Positions 23,026 through 34,454 of a stretch of DNA of 64,000 nt are shown one piece after another (position 1 is the first letter of the stretch; each line of letters begins with the position of its first letter). The position numbers and the translations under genes are program-made. Origin of the DNA: Monosiga brevicollis MX1 (lineage: Eukaryota > Opisthokonta > Choanoflagellata > Craspedida > Salpingoecidae); the NCBI RefSeq assembly GCF_000002865.3, contig NW_001865040.1, forward strand, positions 194,888 to 258,887, written 5' to 3'. The notes under the pieces were generated by a model that saw only the letters and a program-made list of their open reading frames with translations, did no database searches and was not told the origin of the DNA.

Positions 23026-23063
<38 letters not shown>

Positions 23064-23090
23064 GGTTTCGAGAGAGAGAGAGAGAGAGTG
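23026..23090 (+). repeat. (GA)n microsatellite, interrupted
   Basis: Two GA arrays separated by a short unique stretch, flanked by GT runs. Confidence 0.95.
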
Positions 23091-23204
23091 AGAGGTGTGT
23101 GTGTGCATGTGTCGTGATGGCCCCGACGATTGTGGGCGGGCAGAACAACCGAAAACAGCACACGCATCCATCTATTCGTCGGTTGTTGTTCCATATCCTC
23201 ATGC

Positions 23205-23206
<2 letters not shown>

Positions 23207-23244
<38 letters not shown>
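23207..23244 (+). repeat. (GT)n microsatellite
   Basis: Perfect GT array of about 18 units upstream of the ABCA gene. Confidence 0.97.
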
Positions 23245-23246
<2 letters not shown>

Positions 23247-23661
23247 CATTTCTTTCTTGTCACTGGATCTCTGGTGTGCGATGAGCCGCCCCCCACTCTC
23301 GGCTCCGCCCCTTTCTCGCACTCAGTGTGACATTGGTGTGTGTGCGTGTGTATGTGGACAGCTCACGCGGCGCGGCTGCCTGCCTCCTTGTGATGACCCG
23401 GCAGGCTACGCCCCCCACCCCCCATTCCCCTTCTGAAGCCACTAGGTAAGGGGTGACTGAGTTCTTACCCACATTGGCGCCCACTCTGCGTTTTTCAGAC
23501 CGCACTGGAAAGGTTTCAAGGCCCACATGAGCCTTGTCTCATTTTTCTTGAGCTCCATCTCAAGCTCAACACCTCACAGCTGCCGTTGCTTTCTCACCAT
23601 TCTTACCTTTTGTGATCTTAATCAAGCCTGTTGGCAGTGAGCTGCCAGTGACCGAACCGCC

Positions 23662-26600
23662 ATGGTTCGCGCTTCCACGGGCACAGCCTTCAAGCTACTG
23701 CTATGGAAAAACTACAAGCTTCAGGTACATCAAGCATCCGCCCCCCGCATGTACCAGCCTCTTGCGCCAGGCATGCTCTGCTGCTCCTTCTCATGCATCT
23801 CAACTTCTGACATTAACGATGCGTATAGGTTCGCCGCCCAGTCGGCACCTTTTTTGAAATTTTTGTGCCCACGTTTCTCTTCCTGGTCCTCTGGTCCCTC
23901 CGGTTCGTTGTGTCGGGCTTGTGGCCGCCCGCCACCCACATTCCGCATGATCAAGTCCAAACCCTTGGCCACCAACAACACTCACGCCCTGCGACGTATT
24001 TATAGAACACTGCTGAGCCAAGACAATCCGCCAGACACGGTGTTTTGTAGCATGCCCGTCTCGCCCCTCGATTCCATCACGCCACTAAACAACGGAGGAT
24101 TGGGAAACTTGCAGTCGGAATTCGGCTGTAACTCAGCCTTTTACTTTCAGCCTCAATTCTTGATCAACCCAGACAGCGCCAGCGCCGACGAGCCTCTGCT
24201 GACCAAAGTCGGCTACACTCCCAATATCCCCGAGGGTGCGCCCAAATGCCCGGCTCCAACATGCCATTGAGTCATGGTCCTCTTTGCCGCTTGCGGTTGC
24301 TTACTCATTCCCTTCTGTGGCCAACCGGGCTTGGCAACCACGCTTTGCAACCCCTCCTTACAGTGGCCAACTTCATGAGCACTTTCCAGACCGCTCTTGG
24401 CACCTACTACAACCGCTCGTGTATCCTGGTGCCCTTTGAAGATGAGGGGTTTACCACTGCCGCCACGGGCAATGACAGCTTCACGGAAGGAGACTTCTAC
24501 TTTGGCGTCGCCTTTTACTTGGACGACGATGGTGCAAAGGGCGAGCCCGGCCTCGACTTGAGTACCAACAAGGTGTGTATGCCCATACACCCATTTCTGC
24601 CGCGGGGAACGCGAAACACGCCCCTCTTAGTCTCACATGTTTATACATGCGCCCTTGTGCGCATCTCACTCACCTTAGGTGCACTACGAGCTGCGCATGA
24701 CTCGCGACACCTTGGTCGACGAAGACGAGGATGGCTTCCAGACAAGCGACCTTTTTCCTCAGTGGATTACTCTGGTTTGTGCTTCGTCACTCAATTTTAC
24801 CTCCTGCTTGATACGTTACTTTTTCCCTGATCCCCTGCCTGTTTGGCACGTCTGCAGGGCCCGGATATGAATTCAGCCTATTACGATTCTGGTTTTACCG
24901 TCATGCAAGCACTTTTTGATTCGCTCATCCTCATGGAGGTGTCCGGTTCAGACGTACCCCCCGTCTCATACCATCTCAAGCCAATGCCTTGGCCCTCCTA
25001 CTCTGACGACAACTTTATTTACGTCATTCGGAGTACTCTGCCCCTCATTCTTATCTTTGCCTTTATCTATTCGGCCAGCTCGTACGGCTTTCCCCATCGC
25101 CCCCCCTTTGTATGTGCATGTCTGTGTGCGCTAAGCACGCTCACGGAGACCTTTGTGTGCTCATCGCTCGATACAGCATCACACGCGAACTCGTGTTTGA
25201 AAAGGAGCAGCGCCTTAAGGAAATGATGAAGATGATGGGTCTTTCTACTTGGGTGCATTGGCTGGCGTGGTTCACCAAGTGCTTCCTCTTTCTATTCATC
25301 TCCGTAGTCATTATCATGATCATCTTTGCGGTTGGTGACTGCTCACGCAGTGCCACGGCCATGGTTCGTCCCTGCGTTTTGCTCATTTTCTTTTTGACAC
25401 CGATACCGGTATTTCTTTCCACAGGGCGCCGAGTTTGCGCGCTATTCCGACGGAGGACCCGTGTTTCTCCTCTTTTTGCTCTTTGCCGTCAACACCATCT
25501 GCCTCTGCTTCATGTTCAGGTATTTTTTTTTCTTTTCATTACTCGTTTGCGGCAGTGTAAAGCACAGACCCGAATCTCACTCCTTTTCTTTTTTTTTCTT
25601 TTCTTTGCACTAGCACTTTCTTTTCAAAGAGCAATGTGGCTTCAGCTGCCGGTGCCATCCTCTTCTTCCTCTTCTACATGCCCTACCTCTTTATTAGCGT
25701 ATGTGCTCCCGGAGTTCTGCCTCTAGATAGCTCCCGCTGAGTTGTGTAGACGCGGCAATAGAAGGATCACCGTCGTCCAGTTTTTTCCTCGTCTTACCTG
25801 GTTGCCAACCAACCTGATCCGGCTCACTCGGGCCTGATCGCCTTCCATTTTTGTGTAGGAGGGCCTCGACGAGATGCCGCAATCAGATAAGGCCGGTGCC
25901 TGCTTACTTGGTCCAACCTGCGTTTCCATTGGCATGGATATCTTGTCCCGTTGGGAAGCCTCTGGTACGTCTGCTGACAAGTCTACTTCGCTTTGCCCTG
26001 TCTGCGTGGCAGCTGGCACATGGATAGCACAGCTGCCGTAATGCATCTTCATGCCTGTGTAGGACAAGGCCTGACGAGCAGTACCGTCAACAAGTCACCT
26101 TATGACGGTGACAGCGCCAAGTTTTCCATGGCGGCCGTTTACGGCATGCTCTTCTTGGATTCTCTTATTTATTTGCTTGTTACTTGGTACGATTGAGAGA
26201 ATGGCTTCCGCTTTTTGAGTTGTTTCTTCAGGGTACTGCTTTAACTCGATTTGTCTGTTGACGACTGTTGTTTTTTTTCAGACTTACCCCTTGTTGATGG
26301 CTCATCTGTTCACATGTTTTGCACTCTCTTGACTTGTTTGATGGCAGGTACATGGAGAATGTTTTCCCCGGTGAATATGGCGTGCCTAGGCCTTGGTATT
26401 TCTTTGCCGATCCCAAGTACTGGACCGGCAAAGCCGACGAGGAGACACCATCCAATGCCCCCACCGTACCCCGTATGTTCTCTACCAAATCTCTGTTTTG
26501 ACGGCACGCTTGAGTGTTGCTGGCAACACTCCGGTAAAGTCGTATTCACGCGCCGGCCAACATTTGCGGACTTGACAGATGGCACCGGTCCGCGAAGTGA

Positions 26601-29600
26601 GTTTGTCGAGGATTTTGCCGGCAACAACGCTGTAGGCATTCAGATCGAGGGTCTGCGCAAAGTTTTTTACGTAAGTGTTGATGCATGCCATTCAAAACTT
26701 TCTCCATGCGGGTCCTCATTGTCTTTGCCTCGCCGACACACACGCACCCACGGAACTTCTACAGCCACAAACGGGTGGCGCAAAGGTGGCGTTGGAGCAC
26801 CTCGACCTAAACATGTACCGGGACCAGATCACGGCCTTGTTGGGGCACAACGGTGCTGGCAAAACAACGACCATCTCCATGCTGGTTGGCATGTATCCAC
26901 CCACTGCTGGCACGGCCAAGGTGAACGGCCACAACATCAACGACGATATTGATGGCGTACGTGGGTTGTTTGACTGCGAGAATTGCCCCGACATCGGTTT
27001 CTTACTACTTTCTCTCACTGGTTGAACATGCGCGTGCTCATTTTCAGGTTCGCGATTCTTTGGGCATTTGCCCTCAATTCGACACGCTCTTCCCTACCTT
27101 GACCGTGTCTGAGCACATTGTGTTTTATAGCCGCCTGAAGGGTCTCTCCGTGGCCGAAGCCGAGGCGGAAGTTCCCGTTTACATCAAGGACATTGACCTT
27201 GAGGTGTGTTTGAATGCATCTCAGCATGCGCTGGCAATCCTGCCCAGCGGTGAAGTGCTTGTTTGGACTGCTTGCCCCCCTTGCTCAACATACTTTTTCC
27301 TTTGCAGAACAAAGCCGACGCCCGCGTCAACTCGCTCTCGGGAGGACAGCGCCGCGCCGTTTCTTGCGCTTTAGCACTCTGTGGTGGCAGTACCTTTGTG
27401 GCCCTCGATGAACCAACATCCGGCATGGATCCCTTCAAGCGCCGTCACACCTGGGACATGCTTCTGAAGCACAAACAGGATCGTACAATTGTACGTTTCT
27501 CTTGCCATCAAATTCGTAGCCCTCTTGTTTCATCCATTGTGCTGAACGTCGGCGCTTCCGTCTAACCACTTTTGTTTCCTTGCTTTCATGCGATGTCTCC
27601 AGATCCTAACGACCCACTTCATGGAGGAGGCTGATATTCTTGGCGATCGCATTGCCATTCTTGCCGACGGCGAGCTACGCACTGTCGGCAGCTCAATGTT
27701 TTTGAAGAATACTTTTGGTGTTGGCTACCACATGACTGTGGTCAAGGGTAGCAACTGCGATGTCGTGGGACTGCTGAATCTGGTGCAGCGTTATGCCCCC
27801 GAAGCTCAGATGACCAGCAACGTGGGCAGTGAGTTGACGGTGGTGGTACCCAAGAGTGCTTCCTCCAGATTCCCCGACATGTTCGCCGAACTTGAAACTG
27901 CGCAGCGCAAGCTGGACATTGCTAGCTTTGGTATGGGTGTGACTACTATGGAGGAAGTCTTCTTGAAGGTGCGATCGCGCGACTAGCCCATGGCTATATG
28001 TGATGGATGACACACGGCCATGCCACCACTTATGCCTGCTGCCGCTTTTGTCTCAGGTGGCAGAGGGTCGGCACTTGCAATCTGAGAGTGAGCAAAAAGA
28101 GGCCGAGCATTCCGCGCTCATCATGCCGGAGACGCGTCAATCTCGTGTGGAGACGGGCATGGCGCTACGCCTGCATCAATTTCGGGCCATGCTTACAAAA
28201 CGCTTTGTCTATTCACTTCGCAATAAGAATGCCATTATCACCCAGGTGGGTTCTACGCTTCCCATCCATTCGCCCGCTCCGCTTTGGATTCTCTTTCCTA
28301 CCCTCCCCCTCTTGATGTTCCATGCTTTGTGCAACGGCTCATTTGCACCATTTGCTTGTCATTTTGTCTGCTAGATCCTTCTGCCCTTGACGTTTACTTT
28401 TATTGCCCTTGCCGTTGTTACATGGGGGGCGACTGACAGTTTGGAGGAGCCAGAACTGCTCTTTGCCTTTGATGGTTATGGTGACACGACGCTGCGTTAC
28501 TCGGCCCAGGACACGGCAGGCAATTACTGGTCTTGTAAGTAACATCTGCATGTTGGGTGCCTCCACCCACTGGCCGTGCCGATGCCTTTGTTGTCTTTGC
28601 CATTTGTGCACGCTCCTGTTTCACTGTCACCATTTGATATCGCGTACCCGTTTTTGCCCCGGCTGTGCAGACATTAATCCCGAGGGCGAAGCAGCCTTGG
28701 CTGAGCTGGCTTCGCAGACGACGCCTGGCATGTCGGCCTTTACAAGCCAGTTTCCCGGTTTGACCTCGGATGCTCGCTTTGCGCAGTTCTCCCTGATGGA
28801 TGAGACAGCTGGAAACATGTCGGATATCTTGCTCGAGGCTGCCCGCAACTACAACCGGGACGACTTTTTCCAAGAGAACATTGCTGCCGTGCACGTGCAG
28901 GCCGGTCCGCTCATACTCGCAGCCGTCGGATCGGCGCTGCAGTGGTGGGACGGTAACAACTTTGTGGGTTCTACTGTACAGTGGACCTCGGGCACGACCA
29001 TTCAGTTTGTGTTTGCCACCGACCTGGGCATCTCCTCTCTGATTGCAGACGGCACAACGGTCGAGTTTGTGTACGGCGATGCGACGACTGACATGAGCGT
29101 TCCCGTGTGCAATGGCGATGCGGTCAAGACGGCTTGCGTGTGGACCCCGGCCTCAAGTGTGGCCGATGTCGAGATTGACATGAGCGGTGCAGGCACGACG
29201 CCGCTATCAATCTCATTTGAAGCAGCGAGTCGCTCGGACACGGGTTCGCTGCGCGCATTTGGGTGGTTCTCCATGCAGGCTCTGCACGGCGCACCGCAGA
29301 CGCTCAACCTCATTTCCAACGCCGCCATTCGACAAGCGACGGGTGATAGCAGCGCGCGGATCTACACGTACAACAAGCCAGCCCCACTGTCCTCCGCAGA
29401 TGCTGCGGACGAGATTGAGACAGATGCTACAGGATTTCAGGTGGCCATCAACCTTGTCTTTGCTACGGGCTTTTTGATGGCGTCTTGGATGCTTTTCATT
29501 ATCGCCGAGCGCGCCAACAAGGCCAAGCACATTCAGTTTGTTTCGGGCGTCAACGTGACCGTTTTCTGGCTGGCCAACTACACCTGGGACTTGTTTACTC

Positions 29601-31843
29601 TGCTTTTCCCAACAATTGGCGTCCTGATCATTTTCGCTGCCTTCAACGTCCACGCATACACGGATGACAATCGACTAGGCCTCGTCTTCCTGCTCTTCAT
29701 GCTCATGGGCTGGGCCGGCATCCCTCTCATCTACATTGTGAGCCGATTCTTTAGCACTCCGGCTGGTGGCTATGCCATGACATCCATCTTTCTGATCATT
29801 GGTGGCATAGCCATGCTACTGGGTGTGTTCATCAGCCTGTTGCTCAGTGATCCCGATACCAGCGAAACGTTACGCTACGTCTTCTACCTTGTGCCCAACT
29901 TTGCCGTCGGTCAAGCTCTCTTCGATATGTACACCAACTACCTGTATGAAGAACGGTGTGCGACCGCAGGACCTGGCGACCTGGCATGCTTTGAGGCCAC
30001 CGACTATACATCGATGGAGATTCCCGGTATTGGCGCCCCACTTTTGTACTTGGCTATTGCTGGGCCAGTGTGGTTTGCGCTGCTGATGCTCTTGGAGCAT
30101 GACATCCTCCCCAGCTTCGACCCTCGGGCATTTAACACCCCCAAGCGTGAAGAGGACTCGGACGTGGCCAAGGAGCGCCAGCGCGTGCTGGCGGGACAGG
30201 CTAACGACGATCAATTGGTTGTGCGCGACTTGGTGCGCGTGTACAACAAGAGTGGGCAAGGTCGATCCTCTAAGGAGCGCTTCACGGCGGTCGATGGTTT
30301 AACGTTTGGCATCCCGGCTGGCGAGTGCTTTGGCCTGCTTGGAGTAAACGGCGCTGGCAAAACCACCACGTTCCGCATGCTGACGGGCGATGAGCACCCC
30401 ACCGAGGGCTCGATTGTCGCGGCCAAGTACAACCTGGCGACTCATCTGCGCCAAGCACGTCAATTTATTGGCTATTGTCCTCAGGTGCGTATGCGATTCA
30501 GGGGTCGAGACGAAGAGGCGTTGCCCAGGCAGGCTTGTATCTTCTCATATTCGTTCTTCGTGCATGCAGTATGACGCCTTGATTGGGCTGCTCACGGCCC
30601 GCGAACACTTGGTGATGTATGCCCGCCTGCGCGGCGTGCCTGAGGAAGAGGTGCGAACACTGGCTGTGGTCGAGGCAGATCTGCTGTGGGTGGGTCCGCT
30701 CACGCGAGCCGCTTCCATGCTATAGGTTGGCCCGCTCGTGTCGGAGCTGATCCAAAAGCTGGATCTCAGTATGTATGCGGACAAGCCGGCTGGTACTTAT
30801 TCTGGCGGCAACAAGCGCAAGCTTTCTACGGCCATTGCCATCATTGGCAATCCTGCCATCGTGTTCCTGGACGAGGTGCGAGCGAATAGGCTTGTTACTT
30901 TATTTCTGCACCCCTCCTGTGTGTTGGCTCATGGCTGTTGTTTGATCTCGGGGTGGCTTGTTTCTCATGGATTTCGGCCACACTAGCCCTCAACCGGCGT
31001 GGACCCAGCTTCGCGACGTTTCCTGTGGCGTGTACTGGACGGTGTCAAGGCCAACGGCCAATCAGTCGTGCTGACCAGTCACAGCATGGAGGAGTGCGAG
31101 GCCTTGTGCAGTCGTCTAGCTATCATGGTCAATGGCCGCTTCCGTTGCATGGGGAGCCCTGGCCACTTGCGCAACAAGTAAGGAGTGTGGGATAGCTGGC
31201 ATCGTGTTCTTCCGCAGATGCTGTTCAGGCCAATTGGTTTTACGAGTGATTGGAGCCTCACGAGTGGTTCCTTGTGGTACACCCGCGACAACAGGTTTGG
31301 CAAGGGCTACCGTCTGGCCATCAAGATGCGCCCAAACAATGGCCAGGTGGGTGACACAGCTGGCATCAAACGGTTTGTGGAGGCCAACTTTGGAGGCGCT
31401 AACCTGTACGAGGAACACAATGGCTACGTACAATTTGACGTGAGTATTTGCATGGTGTGAAGCTATGAAGTGTAGCTGGTCCTATGAAGTGTAGCTGGTC
31501 CTATTATCATCAGTTGAGCGAGGTCGCGACAGCGTCGGTGATTGCTTCTGATGTTTTTGGTTGTTACACTTATGAGCTACTCTCTGTCTCTCTTCCACTT
31601 GTCTTGCTCTGATGCTTGGTACAGATTGCCGTGTTGGCCGAGAACACCTGGTCTGAGATGTTCCGCAAATTGGAGCATGCGCGCCAACAGTTTGATATCG
31701 AGGATTATTCAATCTCCGAGACGAGTCTGGAACAGGTCTTTTTGCAGTTTGCCTCGGAGCAACACTCGGACGAAGCGGAGCGTGTTGGCGACTTTAGCCG
31801 CACGTCGGCAAGCCAGAGCCAAGATCGCGTGACCACGCTATGA
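23662..31843 (+). CDS. Full-length ABCA-subfamily ABC transporter
   Basis: More than 20 exons. The start ATG at 23662 (ccgccATGG context) gives the ABCA-type N-terminus [10 protein letters not shown], then [20 protein letters not shown] as the first span. The first membrane domain includes [20 protein letters not shown], typical of ABCA. NBD1 (about 26770-27700): [10 protein letters not shown] (Walker A), [13 protein letters not shown] (Q-loop), [11 protein letters not shown] (signature), [12 protein letters not shown] (Walker B/D-loop), [10 protein letters not shown]. The second membrane domain has a large luminal loop (28670-29440) and [22 protein letters not shown]2 (about 30220-31180): [64 protein letters not shown]. 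All catalytic motifs of both NBDs are intact. The family moves lipids across membranes by ATP hydrolysis. The specific lipid cannot be told from sequence. Confidence 0.93.
31464..31501 (+). repeat. 19-bp direct tandem duplication in an ABCA intron
   Basis: Unit ctatgaagtgtagctggtc twice, perfectly, inside the last or next-to-last ABCA intron. Confidence 0.95.
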
Positions 31844-32519
31844 GTAGATGCGCGATAAGGTATATTTTGAACCACCCCCGGAGCCGACTGGGTTGCGTCA
31901 CTCTGTGAGAGATTGTGAACGTGTGCACGATCGGTCATGTTGTACTGAGTTGTCAGAGTTGTGGAATTGTGTGTCTGTGTTCTCATGGGCTGCGTCTTGG
32001 CGAGCTTTGGCGTTGTACGATTGTTGATTGATATAACACACACGTCAAGACGTCAAGGGCAACCAGCTGTTGTGAATTTTCGTGTGCCTGTAATGTCAAA
32101 CTCGAAATGGCATAATTGAATGCTTTGTCGACGCTTGCATGTTCGAACCACTTTCTCAATGGCAGGTTCCTCCCATTCCCATTAAATGGAAATGCCCATA
32201 TTCCCACTCGCTTTGTGCTTTGTTTGCGTCCTTGCGATCGATTGGGAAGCCCACAGATGGCAAGGCAGAGAAGGAAATGAAATATTATATAATAGTCGCT
32301 GAATTGTTTTGGCCCTATCGCAGTCAACTCAGCGCGATCATGCATGCCAGGAGCTTGACACTGCCAAGCTGAAGCATTCATCGTCCAAAAACAACTCAAA
32401 GAGCATTTTATTATCAAAATCATGTTTGTACATGATGGCTCTTTCAAAGACGGGTGATGGGGTTGTCGCTCAGCGACAGTCAAGGGATCGAGGCGGGGCA
32501 TAGTAGTACGGGAGCAAGG
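31844..32519. other. Convergent intergenic region
   Basis: 3' flanks of ABCA (+) and the CCDC134-like gene (-). AT-rich around 32280-32300. No gene or RNA recognised. Confidence 0.6.
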
Positions 32520-33434
32520 CTACGGCACGGTGACGATCTGCGGGGCTCGGGCGAGTTGGCGATGGAGCACGCGTTTGATTTCAACGCTTTCCAAGTGTGC
32601 TTGGCGCAGGCGATCTCTTTGGCCACGGATGAGACTCAGCTCACTGAAAGGATTCTCGTAGTTTGGGTCTGGTTCGTCGGTGAGCTGCATTTCTTGAAGC
32701 AGCAGTTCGAGGGCGCGGCGGTGCGATGGTTGTTCTTGGTAGATTCGGGCGGGCAGGCAGATGCGTGTTACAGCCCAGCGCACGAGATCCACACGCACGG
32801 GGTACTTGTCCACCAGCGCATGTACCTATGGTCAAGTCAGACGTGGCAGGTCCAAGGGGAAGTGAAGGGGGAAGCAAGTCAAGGTCACGGGCGAAGGAAA
32901 GGCCAATGGGGATGGTCCCGGGTCTACCTGATCGGGCAAGCGGAGCGCCAAATCGGCAAGGAAGGCTGCATTCTGCCAGACTTGAATGAGCGCTTCCAGC
33001 TGCGCGGGCTCGTCCGGAAGCTCTGGTTGCGCCACGTCAATGTTACTGGCAAGCTGGCCCTGAGCGGCATGCAGTTGGCGAAAGATCTCATCGAGCAAGG
33101 GCTTGGTGAGGGCAAATCGACGCTCAAAGAGGGGCTTGGCGAATATGTGCTCCGCTGCAGCCATGTGATGACGCCGCTTTTCGACAAAGTGCTTGACAAA
33201 GGCCTGATAGAGCCGCTCGCCCGTTGCCTCGCTGTCAGCGAGGGCGGGCTCATCAGCGGCGGCCGCAGCGCGCAAAGCCTCGAGTGTGGCCTGACCCGGC
33301 ATCGCAGCATCCCCCTCCAGCGCCCCCATAGCCCCGATGAAGCAAGCCATACCCAAGACCAGGACCAGCGCCCAGTTTGAGCCAAGCCCGGGCCATGGCC
33401 GCCCACATCTAGATGACGCGCGCAGCGCAGCCAT
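32520..33434 (-). CDS. CCDC134: CCDC134-like secretory-pathway protein
   Basis: Two exons (33434-32928 and 32825-32520), 270 residues. An N-terminal hydrophobic segment (WALVLVLGMACFIGAMGAL) acts as signal peptide or anchor. The rest is helical and aligns along its length with human CCDC134: VEKRRHHMAAAEHIF with the VKRREQL helix, VWQNAAFLADLALRLPDQVH with the VENTAFFGDVVLRFP segment, VDLVRWAVTRIC with the LIRWGISFC segment, and PNYENPFSE with NFQNPF. Human CCDC134 is a small secreted/ER-luminal protein; its molecular role is not inferred here. The animal protein ends in an ER-retention-like QSEL, whereas this one ends PQIVTVP, so retention by that signal is not expected. The intron is 102 bases with GT-AG ends. 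Confidence 0.8.
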
Positions 33435-34454
33435 CTTGTCCAGTCGCTGGAAAAAAAAAAGTGAGAGAGAGAGGGAGAACGCGCTGGAAGCCGAGCATTA
33501 TACATCCAAGGGGATGAACTTTATATTTTGAAGAAACGATGACATGCTGACTATTTATGGGATTCAAGGGTAAAAAACAACCGACTTTTGGTAAAAGTGA
33601 CTGACTGACAGCTGGTCGTCAGATTTTCTGGTGCGAGAAGATCCGTTTTTAACGTTGAAACAATACAAAAACCACCCACTATCCGTTTCTTCACCTTCTC
33701 GAAGGAATGTCCCCCGCCACCCCCAGCTCCGCATCCTCTTTGCTTTCAAGCAAAGCTCGATCCAAAAAGTGGGCGGATCACCAAACAAAACAACAAAGCG
33801 TTTAGGTGTGTAGAGCGGTGTGAGCGAGAGCGAACCACACACACAAACGAAAGAGAGAGAGAGAGAGAGAGAGGGACGAGTCAGTGACTTTCCTTTTGTT
33901 GACGGCTGAGACATCAACCGCCAATGTAAGTCAACTGCAGCGCCAAACGGCAGCGCCGCTCCATGTTCATCGTTGGTTGTGAGACACGGGGACACACACA
34001 CAGTCAAGGGGTTGAAACAGCGTTTGAATTGGGCCTTTGGCCAGTACCATTGCCTGTTTTGGCTTTTGGCGTTGCACTGCCAAACAAGAGCTTGGCAGAC
34101 AGCCCCTGATCAAGTCCTCGAGCGCCAAGGGGCGGATCACAAAGCACCACTCGGGGTTGATCAGGCAGTCGCATCCACAGTCGTTCAGCCTTTGCAATGC
34201 TACAGTGGACTCGTGCATGGCTGTGGATGGGTGTGCCTTGTTTTGCTTGCTCAGCTTGTGTGACTGCCACTGATTCTGAACGATTTTGATTCATTGCTTT
34301 TGGCTGCTGCTGCTGCCATGTCCGTGTTTTTTGTGCCCGCGCCACATTCCATCCACCCATCAGAAGACACCACTGCTCGAGGACCTGCTCTGCTCCAATC
34401 TCATTGTTGTGGTGCGCTATTTTCTTTTTGCTCGGCCCTCGTGTGTCCGGTAGC
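33435..34454. other. Divergent intergenic region, probable bidirectional promoter
   Basis: Lies between CCDC134 (-) and MYO6 (+). Contains a short GA run (33849-33875) and a CA run. No gene recognised. Confidence 0.6.

Larger units (their letters stand above)
22319..23661. other. Intergenic, AT-rich first part, then microsatellites
   Basis: 22370-22740 is more AT-rich than the coding surroundings. GA runs lie at about 23026-23060 and 23069-23090, and a GT array at 23207-23244. No gene recognised; may hold the ABCA promoter. Confidence 0.6.
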
